Of a DNA stretch of 64,000 nucleotides, positions 8,273 to 16,273 are shown piece after piece. The stretch's first letter is position 1, and the number at the start of each line of letters is the position of its first letter. The notes under the pieces are model-generated. The model made no database searches. It was not told where the DNA came from and saw only the letters and a program-made list of their open reading frames with translations. The translations under genes and the position numbers were made by a program. Source of the stretch: an uncultured Collinsella sp. GTDB lineage: Bacteria > Actinomycetota > Coriobacteriia > Coriobacteriales > Coriobacteriaceae. The stretch is from positions 1-64,000 of the forward strand of contig CAADUO010000003.1 in the NCBI GenBank assembly GCA_900752215.1. Direction: 5' to 3'.

Positions 8273-9511
8273 CTATGCGGCGGGCAGCTCGATGGTGAAT
8301 ATCGTGTGTTCGGGCGTCGATTCACATGCAACGGTACCGCCGTGCGCGCATACGATCTCCTTGGCGATGGCAAGCCCCAGTCCAGCGCCGCCGCGATTGG
8401 TCGCACGCGCCGCATCCAGGCGATAGAACTTCTCAAAGATCACCTTGAGCTTTGCCTCAGGGATGGGATCGCCCTGATTGATAAAGCGCACGCGCACGCC
8501 ACCGCCGTCCCGGCGTCTGGCCTCGATCGTGATGGTCGAGCCCTCATAGCTATAGGCAACGGCGTTTTTCATGATGTTGTTGAACACGCGAGCCATCTTG
8601 TCGCCATCCACGAGCACCGTCAGGTCCTCGCGAATATCAACTTGGGCTTCCTTATGCTGCTCGTTGAGGATGGGATAGAACTCGTCAGCCACCTGAGCCA
8701 GCAGCAACCCCAGATCAACATAGCCGCGCGTGAGCACGATATCGTGGAAGTCAAAGCGCGTGATATCGAAGAACTCTTCGATGAGTGCATCGAGCCGGTG
8801 CGCCTTGTCGAGAGCCACGCCCGTAAAGTGCGCACGTTGCTCAACCGGCAGCTCAGGAGCCTCTTGCAGCAGCGAAAGATAGCCCACCACACTGGCAAGC
8901 GGGGTGCGTAGGTCATGTGCCAAGTACGTGACCAAATCGTCCTTGCGATGCGACTCGTCACGCAGAGCTTGCTGCACCTTGCGCCCACGGTCACGCACGC
9001 GGTTAAGGGCGCCCTCGACCTCCAAGAAGTCGCCGTCAATGTTGTCCCAGGTGTCGGGGTGATCGATCAGGCGATCTTGAATACGAGCGGCCAGCACACA
9101 ATCGGCATGCTGCTCGCCCTGTTCGTAGCCCTGGTAGTACAGGGCGCGGCCGCACAAGAACAGCACGCACGCGGCAAGCGCCAGCACAAAGCCAAGCATG
9201 TTGAATACAAAGCCGGCATCGAACAGCACCGGCCCTTCGATGCCGCCGAGCGCCATGGCGCCAATCGCCAACGTCATGGCCCACGCGGCGCCGCCAATCA
9301 CCATGCAGCGGCGCACGATCTCAAATCGATCGATCAGCAAAAAGCCGACAAGCAGCACCGCCAAGATTCCAGCGATGTTATCAATGCCAATCAGCAGCAG
9401 GCTCAGCAAAAAGAGCAGCACCGTTGCAAGCGCGCGGTTGTCGACGACCGACCTCACGTATTCAAAGAGTCGATCGGGCACCTCGAACGCTTGTCTATCG
9501 TCTTTTGTCAT
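8273..9511 (-). CDS. VanS-like sensor histidine kinase
   Basis: This 412-residue membrane kinase has four predicted hydrophobic helices in its first 130 residues (near 28-45, 47-62, 70-90, 98-122), little extracytoplasmic sequence, and a linker leading to the DHp helix. The phospho-acceptor motif YLAHDLRTPLASVVGYLSLL is very close to that of VanS-type kinases. The catalytic domain has an N-box (NNIMKNAVAYS), a G1-like NQGDPIP in place of the usual DxGxG, FEKFYRLD and GGAGLGLAI. It is 26 bp downstream of its VanR-like partner. The pair and a nearby DD-carboxypeptidase suggest a cell-wall stress role, but no vanHAX genes are present, so resistance is not implied. Confidence 0.86.
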   Translation of the reverse strand: MTKDDRQAFEVPDRLFEYVRSVVDNRALATVLLFLLSLLLIGIDNIAGILAVLLVGFLLIDRFEIVRRCMVIGGAAWAMTLAIGAMALGGIEGPVLFDAGFVFNMLGFVLALAACVLFLCGRALYYQGYEQGEQHADCVLAARIQDRLIDHPDTWDNIDGDFLEVEGALNRVRDRGRKVQQALRDESHRKDDLVTYLAHDLRTPLASVVGYLSLLQEAPELPVEQRAHFTGVALDKAHRLDALIEEFFDITRFDFHDIVLTRGYVDLGLLLAQVADEFYPILNEQHKEAQVDIREDLTVLVDGDKMARVFNNIMKNAVAYSYEGSTITIEARRRDGGGVRVRFINQGDPIPEAKLKVIFEKFYRLDAARATNRGGAGLGLAIAKEIVCAHGGTVACESTPEHTIFTIELPAA

Positions 9512-9537
9512 ATCAAGATCCTCACAAGCGAAAAGCG

Positions 9538-10233
9538 TTATTCGATTATGTAGCCGACGCCCCAGACGTTTTTGATAAAGCGCGGCTTTTGTGCGTCGTC
9601 GCCAATCTTTTCACGCAAGTGGCGAATGTGCACCATCACCGTATTGTTGGAGCCGGGCATAAAATCCTCGTTCCACACCGCACGGAACAGGTCCTCCACG
9701 GCCACCACGCTGCCGCGATGCTCGACCAGATACAGCAAGATTGAATACTCGGTGGGTGTGAGGCGTACCGTTGAACCGTCCACCGTTACGGAACGAGCAT
9801 CGCGGTTGATCTCCAAGCCGTCGAGCTGAATGGTCGGCGACTCGGCCGCCTGCGCACGGCTACCGTAGCTGGTGTAGCGGCGAAGCTGAGCGTGCACACG
9901 CGCGATGAGCTCCAGCGGGCGGAACGGCTTAACCACGTAATCGTCCGCACCAAGCGAAAGGCCCTCGATCTTGTCTTGCTGGGCATCGCGCGCCGTCAGC
10001 ATGATCACAGGATAGGTATGGCTGGAACGGATCGTACGCAGCAGCTCAAATCCATCGATATCGGGCAGCATGACATCCAGCAGCGCCAAATCGAACTCCT
10101 GCTCCAAGATTGCCTTGGCAGCATCGGCCCCGCTATAGGCAATCTGGACATCAAAGCCCTCTTTTGTAAGGTAGATACCAACCAAGTCGGCGATGGCCTT
10201 CTCGTCATCAACTACCAGTATGCGCTCGTTCAT
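9538..10233 (-). CDS. VanR-like OmpR-family response regulator
   Basis: This 231-residue transcription factor is paired with the VanS-like kinase. The receiver shows VVDDEKAIADLVGIYL at 7-22, the aspartate site in LLDVMLPDIDGF near 53, MLTARD near 78 and ADDYVVKPFRPLELIARV near 97-114, all strongly reminiscent of VanR. The winged-helix half has LTPTEYSILLYLV and NVWGVGYIIE. It is read divergently from the DD-carboxypeptidase gene across about 200 bp, which makes that intergenic region a natural target. Family assignment is firm; target genes are inferred. Confidence 0.9.
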   Translation of the reverse strand: MNERILVVDDEKAIADLVGIYLTKEGFDVQIAYSGADAAKAILEQEFDLALLDVMLPDIDGFELLRTIRSSHTYPVIMLTARDAQQDKIEGLSLGADDYVVKPFRPLELIARVHAQLRRYTSYGSRAQAAESPTIQLDGLEINRDARSVTVDGSTVRLTPTEYSILLYLVEHRGSVVAVEDLFRAVWNEDFMPGSNNTVMVHIRHLREKIGDDAQKPRFIKNVWGVGYIIE

Positions 10234-10385
10234 ACGTGCTCCTCTCGCGCTCCATTATGCCCGAGGCGACGCACGCCACACACAACAAGCGTGGGTGATT
10301 AAGTCGGCCTTAAGCACCCTTGTGCCCGTTCGGGTGCGGATGTGGGCCACGCACGCACGCGATGATCGCCGACGCCGGCAAACGA

Positions 10386-10391
10386 TATACT
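10386..10391 (+). promoter_or_regulatory. Candidate -10 element for the DD-carboxypeptidase gene
   Basis: TATACT lies 40 bp upstream of the GTG start at 10431. No strong -35 is visible, which would fit activator dependence. Its position argues against the longer reading frame beginning at 10320. Confidence 0.35.
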
Positions 10392-10430
10392 CTAGTTCCA
10401 GAAGAGACCATCCCGTCGAAAGCGAAATCC

Positions 10431-11771
10431 GTGAAGTCCCTCACCCCTTTTGCAAAGCGCTCAGCCCAGCTTGCCGCCGGCTTTGTCTGCGCTATCGCCC
10501 TTGCCGCTGGCGTGCCCACCGTCGCCGGCGCCCAAGTGCTCACGACCGACAATGTTTGCGGCAAAACCGCCGATGTGCGCGGTATCACGGCCGAAAACCT
10601 GCCCGATATCGATGCGACCAATGCCCTCGTCATGGGCAAAGACGGCACCGTCTACTATGCCCGCGACGCCGATGAGCAGGTCAAGATTGCCTCGATCACC
10701 AAGGTCATGACCGCAATCCTAACCGTCGAGAATTGCAAGATGGACGAGAAGGTCACGGTGAGCAACGCCGCAGCCACCGTGGGTAATTCGACCGCCGGCT
10801 TGCTCGAAGGCGACGAGCTTACCGTGGAGCAGGCACTGCGCGGCCTGATGATTCCCTCGGGCAACGACGCCGCCATCGTGCTCGCCGAATATGTGGGCAA
10901 GAAGATCGACCCTAAGACCAAAGACGCCGAGGCCACATTTGTGAAGGCCATGAACGAGCGCGCTAAGAAGCTCGGCTGCACCGGCACGGTCTTTGAGAAC
11001 CCACACGGTCTGGACTTTGATGAGTGGGCTGGCGATATGCACTCAACCGCACACGACGTAGCGCTGATGATGCAGGAGGCCATGAAAAACGACACGATCC
11101 GCGAGGTCGTAGCGAGCGAGGATTCCTGGATCGAGGTCACGGGCGCCGACGGCGCCGACCATTCGCATTCCATGGACACGCATAACTATTTGCTGGGCCA
11201 AGATGGCAACATCGGCGGCAAGACCGGCACCACCGACGACGCGGGCTATTGCTTTACGAGCGCCTACAACCGCGACGGCGACGAGATCTACACCGTCGTT
11301 TTGAACTCCACCACCACCGACCAGCGCTTTACCGATACCGCAACCCTTGCCAATTGGTACTACGGCCACAAGGTCACGGTCGCGATCGCCAACACGCAGG
11401 AAAAGACCGCCAACGGCAACCCGCTCATGGCACGCATTAGCCAGACAGATTGGACGGACAAGACGATCGACGCCACGCTCGCCGACCCCACGGCGCAAGC
11501 GACCGTGTTTTCCCTTGCTGGCGAGGTGACCGAAAAGGTTAGCTACGACGATCTTTCGGGCACGGTGCATGTGGGCGACAAGGTGGGCAGCGTTACGCTC
11601 AAGCAGGACGGCACCAAGATCGCCGTCATGGACCTAGTTGCCGACGAGGAAGGTGCAGGGCCGAATCCCATTGAATGGCTGCTCGTGAAGCTCGATCGCT
11701 TGGGCCGCCGCATCGACAACCGCCCGCTCACAGCCGAGAGCGAGACCGTAGCCAAGGCGCCCGAGATGTAA
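10431..11771 (+). CDS. Serine D-Ala-D-Ala carboxypeptidase (PBP5/DacA-like, S11)
   Basis: This secreted or membrane-associated penicillin-binding protein trims the terminal D-Ala from peptidoglycan stem peptides. All three active-site motifs are visible: SITK (nucleophile serine), SGN, and GGKTGTT. The GTG at 10431 was chosen because it gives a textbook signal peptide (KRSAQ basic region, hydrophobic core, VAGAQ cleavage site) and because a -10-like TATACT lies between it and the longer in-frame ATG. The S11 domain is followed by a region with a C-terminal beta-rich segment as in PBP5. The extreme C-terminus is basic-amphipathic (WLLVKLDRLGRRI), compatible with membrane anchoring. Length is 446 residues. 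It is divergent from the VanRS-like pair, which may regulate it. Confidence 0.92.
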   Translation: MKSLTPFAKRSAQLAAGFVCAIALAAGVPTVAGAQVLTTDNVCGKTADVRGITAENLPDIDATNALVMGKDGTVYYARDADEQVKIASITKVMTAILTVENCKMDEKVTVSNAAATVGNSTAGLLEGDELTVEQALRGLMIPSGNDAAIVLAEYVGKKIDPKTKDAEATFVKAMNERAKKLGCTGTVFENPHGLDFDEWAGDMHSTAHDVALMMQEAMKNDTIREVVASEDSWIEVTGADGADHSHSMDTHNYLLGQDGNIGGKTGTTDDAGYCFTSAYNRDGDEIYTVVLNSTTTDQRFTDTATLANWYYGHKVTVAIANTQEKTANGNPLMARISQTDWTDKTIDATLADPTAQATVFSLAGEVTEKVSYDDLSGTVHVGDKVGSVTLKQDGTKIAVMDLVADEEGAGPNPIEWLLVKLDRLGRRIDNRPLTAESETVAKAPEM

Positions 11772-11795
11772 GATCGAAGAACAATACACTCGCTG

Positions 11796-11829
11796 AAAGG
11801 AGGTGTCCGAAAGGATGCCTCCTTTTTTT
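11796..11829 (+). terminator. Intrinsic terminator of the DD-carboxypeptidase gene
   Basis: A 13-bp stem (two G-T wobbles) with a GAAA tetraloop is followed by seven T residues, 24 bp after the stop codon. It is immediately followed by an inverted copy of a tRNA-Ser T-arm sequence (11829-11852). Confidence 0.9.
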
Positions 11830-11861
11830 GAGGGTTCGAATCCCCAGCGCCCTTTCTCGAT

Positions 11862-11893
11862 AATAAAAAAGGGCCCCCGATGGGACCCTTCTT
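11862..11893 (-). terminator. Intrinsic terminator of tRNA-Ser
   Basis: Downstream of tRNA-Ser on the minus strand a GC-rich stem (AAGGGTCCC with GGGGGCCCTT) is followed by TTTTTTATTAT. The adjacent inverted T-arm fragment lies just beyond it. Confidence 0.75.
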
Positions 11894-11904
11894 TAAAGTT
11901 AAAC

Positions 11905-11995
11905 TGGCGGAGAGCTGGGGATTCGAACCCCAGATGCCCTTTTGGGGCATACTCGCTTAGCAGGCGAGCACCTTCGGCCTCTCGGTCAGCTCTCC
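11905..11995 (-). tRNA. tRNA-Ser (anticodon GCU)
   Basis: A 91-nt class II tRNA with encoded CCA. Acceptor GGAGAG pairs with CTCTCC, the anticodon loop CTGCTAA in stem CTCGC/GCGAG gives GCU, a long variable arm follows, and the T-arm is CTGGGGTTCGAATCCCCAG. It decodes AGC/AGU. Confidence 0.97.
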
Positions 11996-12087
11996 GTAAC
12001 AGCCGTTCTATAGTAACCAAACAGCCAAGGATGGGCAAGAGGAAATTTTCTAATTGCCTAGCATCCTTTCCTCCTTGGAGGCTTCGC

Positions 12088-14529
12088 CTACCCCAGCGAG
12101 CGGTTGAGGGAGCCGAGCTCGTCGTTGCCCATGGTGCGCCACATTTGGAAGATGCAACCGCGTGCCAGGAAAAAGAAGCCGTTGTCGACCAGTTGCACAG
12201 CGGCATCTGCCAGCTGATTCGTCACGGCGGACACTGGCGGCAGCTCGAGTCCAGCCTTGCGGATGGTCTCGACCGCCTCCTCGAACGTCGGAGGCTCGCT
12301 GACGCCCATCTCATTCATAAGGCCCTGCATTTCTTCCAGCGCGCTACTGCCCGACTCCTCGCCGCGCGGCACCAGACGGTAACAAGCCAGCGCCAGGTCG
12401 AGCTGATCGCAATTCCAATAGGCAAACGCCAAGCGATAGAACAGGTAGCCGATTGCAGAACGATCGCTGGCAATACGTAGGCCGTGGCGCGCCACCTCGA
12501 TAATCTCGTCAAAGCGCTCCAGACGCGCAAGCACGTTGATGAGCGCAAAGTGCGATTGCATGGACGAGCGTGCCAGATCGTAAAGATGGCGCACCTCGGG
12601 CAGTGCTCGTTCAAAGTCCTCTTGCTCGGCGTAAAAGCTGCAGATCTCGTGCTGGGCAAAGTACAGCGCATCGGGCGCACGAAGGATTCGCACAGAGCGG
12701 TCTTCTTCCAACACCGGTAGCACCATGCGTACCAGCTGGTTATCGCAAAACTGCGTTTGAACCGGACCTGTCGCCAAAAGCTCGGCGACGGCGCACTTAG
12801 CCTCCAACTCCTCGACAAGACGGGAAAAGCCTTCAAAGGCACCTGTACGGTCGACTTTTGCCTGCTCGCGCAATTCAACAACGCGGGCCACGTATGGGTC
12901 GTCGTCCTCTTCCATGACCTCCAACTCGTCAGCCGTATCGGCAAGCAGCAGATCGCGCAGCGCCGGCGGCAGCGTGCGATGGTCATCACGCGGACGAGCA
13001 TGAACCCCCGCAGGCTCAATCGTCTCCGGAGCGGTTGACTCATACGCCTCAAGCACACGCTTGCACGGCATATCGTCCATGTCCATGCTCTCAAGATCCT
13101 TGGCGACAGGCACGCAATCGGCCAGATAGGCCGCGCGCCCAAAGAAATACGTTGCGACAACGCGCTCGCCCTGCTCACTGTCGGGAGCAGCAATCTGCAC
13201 ATAACAGCGCGTGATGCAGGTGCCCGCGGCAAAACACGCTGCCGCAAGCGTGAGTGCCACGCGCGCATCGTGCTCCGCGGCCCAGATCGCGCGCGTGTCC
13301 TCGTCCAGCTCGCGCCAGGCGTCATCTTGAGCGTCGTATTCACGTTGCGGCATGGCATCAACGACAGAGCGTCCAAACCGAACGAGCATAATCCCCTCGG
13401 CAACGTTTGCCCGATAGGTATAGTCGAGCCGCGTGACCACGTTGAGCGCCTCAACGATTCGCGCAAAACGGGTGCGCACGTCCCACTCGCCGCCTGGCTG
13501 GCACGAAACCGTTCCCGGCTTGGCCCACGGGTTATCGCTCGAGGCCGTATCGAGCAGTCGGGGAACATCGTTGGTCGTCTTGGCGATATGCCACGCATCA
13601 AAGAGCGCGCAGCCCTCAAGGCTCGGCGAGGATGCCGCAGGGGCCAATCCGGCCCCGATGCGCTCGAGGATGCCGGAGAGGCGGTTGAGACGGCACTCGA
13701 TGGCAAGCAGCATGTCAATCTCGTCCTGGTCCAGCAGGCTACGATCAAAATTGAGATAGAACAACTTTGACCGGTCGATGCGCGCTAGGCTCATTTCTGA
13801 CTTGGCGGCAATGGTGCGCAGACGGGGCAAGTCGACCTCGCTCATAAGGGCGGCGGCATAACGCTCGATACCGCTCGGATTCTCGGCATGGTCGACACGG
13901 TAGAGCAGCGTCTCGATAGCGTCAGGTAGCGGTGCCGTGTTAAAGCCCAAAAACACCTCGACCGGCTCGGGCAACTTTACGAGCTTTATTTTGTCGACAA
14001 CGTTTTGCATGTCCGCATCGAGACCGTCGACGCCCGCCGTGTTCGCAATAGCGCTTTCGGAGTTGGCAAATATCACGTAGCGCAAGAACATCGAGGCCAT
14101 GAACTCACCGTAAGGAAGGGCGCGGGTCGAATTCCATGTCTCGTGGTCGGACTGCTCGCGCATGGGGCCTTCGGGAGAGCCGGCAGTTTGCGCACACGCG
14201 CGCATTGCACCGTTGGCTTTCCTTACCATAATCTCACCAATACTGGAATCCGACTCGTCAAGGACCAGTTCCATGTCGGGATCGTTGGGCAGCGGAGCCT
14301 CGCTGACGGGGCGGTCCACCTTGTACACCTCACCCGAAACGCTTACGTAGCCCAAAAGCGACACATGACTTTTGCCAACGAACTCGACGACATAACAAGA
14401 TTCATGCTGATCCTCGCCAAAGAGTTTCCAGACCACGCCATATGAGCGTCCCGCAGGCTGCTCGGGCATCGCCGGAAAGCGCTTCTTGGGATCGAGAAAC
14501 CTGAGCTTGTATGTCGGACGCTCTGCCAC
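12088..14529 (-). CDS. Large hypothetical protein with C-terminal TPR-like helices
   Basis: No specific family was recognised for this 813-residue protein. It has no signal peptide or membrane segment and is predicted cytosolic. The N-terminal 300 residues are mixed alpha/beta. The region near 620-760 (for example QHEICSFYAEQEDFERALP and LFYRLAFAYWNCDQLDLAL) has the helix spacing and small/aromatic pattern of tetratricopeptide repeats, which usually mediate protein contacts. An acidic linker (ELEVMEEDDDPY) lies near 565. The GTG start at 14529 is preceded by AGGGTG at 7 nt, and a perfect 7-bp inverted repeat sits 38-56 bp upstream. It is a single gene between tRNA-Ser and the tRNA-Arg cluster. 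Expression as a real protein is well supported; function is unknown. Confidence 0.8.
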   Translation of the reverse strand: MAERPTYKLRFLDPKKRFPAMPEQPAGRSYGVVWKLFGEDQHESCYVVEFVGKSHVSLLGYVSVSGEVYKVDRPVSEAPLPNDPDMELVLDESDSSIGEIMVRKANGAMRACAQTAGSPEGPMREQSDHETWNSTRALPYGEFMASMFLRYVIFANSESAIANTAGVDGLDADMQNVVDKIKLVKLPEPVEVFLGFNTAPLPDAIETLLYRVDHAENPSGIERYAAALMSEVDLPRLRTIAAKSEMSLARIDRSKLFYLNFDRSLLDQDEIDMLLAIECRLNRLSGILERIGAGLAPAASSPSLEGCALFDAWHIAKTTNDVPRLLDTASSDNPWAKPGTVSCQPGGEWDVRTRFARIVEALNVVTRLDYTYRANVAEGIMLVRFGRSVVDAMPQREYDAQDDAWRELDEDTRAIWAAEHDARVALTLAAACFAAGTCITRCYVQIAAPDSEQGERVVATYFFGRAAYLADCVPVAKDLESMDMDDMPCKRVLEAYESTAPETIEPAGVHARPRDDHRTLPPALRDLLLADTADELEVMEEDDDPYVARVVELREQAKVDRTGAFEGFSRLVEELEAKCAVAELLATGPVQTQFCDNQLVRMVLPVLEEDRSVRILRAPDALYFAQHEICSFYAEQEDFERALPEVRHLYDLARSSMQSHFALINVLARLERFDEIIEVARHGLRIASDRSAIGYLFYRLAFAYWNCDQLDLALACYRLVPRGEESGSSALEEMQGLMNEMGVSEPPTFEEAVETIRKAGLELPPVSAVTNQLADAAVQLVDNGFFFLARGCIFQMWRTMGNDELGSLNRSLG

Positions 14530-14566
14530 GAAATATCACCCTGATCGGTCGCTTGAAGAAGGAGTG

Positions 14567-14585
14567 GTCGCGAATAAGTCGCGAC
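14567..14585. promoter_or_regulatory. Palindrome upstream of the TPR protein gene
   Basis: A perfect 7-bp inverted repeat (GTCGCGA / TCGCGAC, 5-nt spacer) lies 38-56 bp before the GTG start. Size and position suit an operator; no regulator is adjacent. Confidence 0.35.
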
Positions 14586-14635
14586 ATCTACTCGGAATCT
14601 TACACGAGTCGACAGGAAATCGTCCGCTTCACGCC

Positions 14636-14924
14636 CGCGCCTCGACCGAGGTTCGAATCCATGCAGTGCTTACGTAAAAGAAAAGCCCCCGTTGCCGGGA
14701 GCTTCAATCTCAAATGGTGCGGCGTATAGGATTCCGCGCATCCGCTGCGCGGATCCGCACCGGCTTCGCCCGCCTGCCGGCGTGCTCGCCCGCTCGCTAA
14801 AAACGCTCCGCGTTTTCTTGGCGCTCGCGCCTCGACCGAGGTTCGAATCCATGCAGCGGCGACATAAAAGAAAAGCCCCCGTTGCCGGAGGCTTCAAGTT
14901 CAATTGGTGCGGCGTATAGGATTC
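14636..14924 (-). repeat. tRNA-Arg 3'-end duplication with GC-rich insert, unit 1
   Basis: A segment of about 99 bp (14636-14734) recurs at 14826-14924, a 190-bp period. It holds an inverted T-arm-like sequence (AGGTTCGAATCC), the tRNA terminator and the last 20 nt of tRNA-Arg through ATTC. Between the copies lies an insert of about 91 bp (14735-14825) with small hairpins, for example ATCCGC-TGC-GCGGAT and AAAACGC-TCC-GCGTTTT. The right-hand copy runs into the intact tRNA-Arg at 14905-14981, and the left copy is only the detached 3' end. The same arrangement recurs at 15300-15588 and, with tRNA-Phe sequence, at 26525-26773. Origin is unknown. Confidence 0.85.
14865..14896 (-). terminator. Terminator of tRNA-Arg copy 1
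   Basis: On the minus strand a stem GCCTCCGG / CGGGGGC with a short loop is followed by TTTTCTTTTA, directly after the tRNA 3' end. A near-identical copy at 14675-14707 terminates nothing visible and belongs to the repeat unit. Confidence 0.8.
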
Positions 14925-14981
14925 GAACCTATGACGTTCTGATTCGTAGTCAGACCCTCTATCCAGCTGAGGTAACGCCGC
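14905..14981 (-). tRNA. tRNA-Arg (anticodon ACG), copy 1
   Basis: A 77-nt tRNA with encoded CCA. Acceptor GCGGCGT pairs with ACGCCGC, the anticodon loop is CTACGAA (ACG, normally edited to ICG), and the T-loop is TTCGAAT. It is identical to the two following copies. Confidence 0.97.
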
Positions 14982-15100
14982 GACTTGTTGATTATTATGC
15001 ACATGGACTGAATAATCGTCAAGCGTTTTTCAAAAAAAAGTTATTGAATTTGATTTTTACTCATTTTAATCACTTGATGCGATCTTCGACGCATCGCGAT

Positions 15101-15128
15101 ATAAAAAAGCCCCCGTTTCCGGAGGCTT
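15101..15128 (-). terminator. Terminator of tRNA-Arg copy 2
   Basis: A stem AAGCCTCCGG / CCCCCGTTTCCGG type hairpin is followed on the minus strand by CTTTTTTAT. This copy lacks the full repeat unit; instead a 6-bp hairpin (15076-15096) lies beyond the terminator. Confidence 0.75.
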
Positions 15129-15138
15129 AAAACTCAAT

Positions 15139-15215
15139 TGGTGCGGCGTATAGGATTCGAACCTATGACGTTCTGATTCGTAGTCAGACCCTCTATCCAG
15201 CTGAGGTAACGCCGC
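15139..15215 (-). tRNA. tRNA-Arg (anticodon ACG), copy 2
   Basis: A 77-nt gene identical in sequence to copies 1 and 3, with encoded CCA and its own terminator. It is separated from copy 1 by about 160 bp of AT-rich spacer. Confidence 0.97.
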
Positions 15216-15299
15216 AACGCACGGATTATTATGCACGTGACCCCTCGATGGGTCAAGCGACAATTTGGAAAAATTTTACGGAGTGCTGATTAAGACGCC

Positions 15300-15588
15300 C
15301 GCGCCTCGACTGAGGTTCGAATCCATGCGGTGTTGCCATAAAAGAAAAGCCCCGTTGCCGGAGGCTTTAAGTTCGATTGGTGCGGCGTATAGGATTCCGC
15401 GCATCCGCTGCGCGGATCCGCACCGGCTTCGCCCGCTTGCCGGCGCGCTCGCCCGCGGGCTAAAAACGCTCCGCGTTTTCTTGACGCCCGCGCCTCGACC
15501 GAGGTTCGAATCCATGCGGTGGCGGCATAAAAGAAAAGCCCCCGTCGCCGGAGGCTTTCAATTTCAATTGGTGCGGCGTATAGGATTC
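15300..15588 (-). repeat. tRNA-Arg 3'-end duplication with GC-rich insert, unit 2
   Basis: This second unit has the same plan as unit 1: inverted T-arm-like sequence and detached terminator/tRNA 3' end (about 15300-15397), a GC-rich multi-hairpin insert (about 15398-15487), then a second copy running into intact tRNA-Arg copy 3. The insert differs from unit 1 at only a handful of positions. In the small CCTCG-AC-CGAGG stem the left copy reads CCTCGACTGAGG. The period is again about 190 bp. Confidence 0.85.
15528..15558 (-). terminator. Terminator of tRNA-Arg copy 3
   Basis: A 10-bp stem (AAAGCCTCCG with CGGGGGCTTT, loop GCGA) is followed by TTCTTTTAT on the minus strand, starting about 12 nt past the tRNA CCA end. 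Confidence 0.8.
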
Positions 15589-15645
15589 GAACCTATGACG
15601 TTCTGATTCGTAGTCAGACCCTCTATCCAGCTGAGGTAACGCCGC
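15569..15645 (-). tRNA. tRNA-Arg (anticodon ACG), copy 3
   Basis: A 77-nt gene identical to copies 1 and 2. It is the most upstream copy in transcription order, with AT-rich sequence before it that could hold its promoter. Confidence 0.97.
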
Positions 15646-15722
15646 AGCGCAAGACATATAAAACCACTTTAGCTTATTGGAGTCAAGCACAATCTCAAAC
15701 TTTTTTGTGGAACGCAGTTTTG

Positions 15723-16100
15723 TCATGCTGCTCCGCATATACCGCCGTTCCCCGTACGATCGATTGGCTTTTCGATCACGTCAAACTTAGCATCAAGTTC
15801 CCTCAGGAGCGATCTCACCCGCTGGGCACAATCATAATCGGCAAACGAGATGCTCAGCATGCGCGCGACCTGGTTGGAAGTCCCAACTCCATAGAAGTGC
15901 TCCAGCGCCACAAGCCCCTCGTGCGCCACAAACGTCTCGACCACATGCGGCGACTCCTCGTAGCACCATTGCGTCAACGGTCCCTCGCTCGTCTGTCGAA
16001 CCACCAGGCCGCCCATGCCAGACGGCTCACACGTTACAAGCAGGTACTCCCCGCCCTCGTCGCTCTCAAACAAAACCACCCGATCATCAAACAGCTCCAT
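15723..16100 (-). CDS. Small acidic hypothetical protein
   Basis: This 125-residue soluble protein was not recognised. It is acidic in its first half (LFDDRVVLFESDEGGEYLL), mixed alpha/beta, with no membrane segment. AAAGGGG sits 5 nt upstream of the ATG, which supports real translation. It stands alone between the tRNA-Arg cluster and serS, in the same direction as both. Confidence 0.7.
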   Translation of the reverse strand: MELFDDRVVLFESDEGGEYLLVTCEPSGMGGLVVRQTSEGPLTQWCYEESPHVVETFVAHEGLVALEHFYGVGTSNQVARMLSISFADYDCAQRVRSLLRELDAKFDVIEKPIDRTGNGGICGAA

Positions 16101-16227
16101 CGCGTCCCCTTTCTCTCGCTCTTATTTAGCAAAAGCATAGCAGGTAGATGGCTGTATACAGAACAGTTGTTCGTGTGTTTTCTATTGAGCTGTCCGCACA
16201 GCATGGTATGGACCTGCGCACGAAATA

Positions 16228-16251
16228 GGGCGCCCCCGAAGGAGCGCCCTT
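16228..16251 (-). terminator. Intrinsic terminator of serS
   Basis: A 10-bp stem with a UUCG-type tetraloop on the minus strand lies 23 bp past the serS stop. Only a short ATTTC follows, so the U-tract is weak. Confidence 0.6.
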
Positions 16252-16273
16252 GCATATCCCCTATGCAGCCAAG

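Noticed and set aside
8273..11771. Glycopeptide-resistance (van) gene cluster
   Set aside because: Only VanR/VanS-like regulators are seen; no vanH, vanA/B ligase, vanX or vanY-type genes occur.
14692..15606. Short open frames spanning the tRNA-Arg repeat units
   Set aside because: They read through tRNA genes and terminators and repeat with the DNA repeat, so they are better explained as repeat DNA than as proteins.
14636..15645. Possible CRISPR array from regularly spaced repeats
   Set aside because: The repeats are about 100 bp with tRNA and terminator sequence and only two periods of about 190 bp; no short direct repeats with unique spacers and no cas genes.
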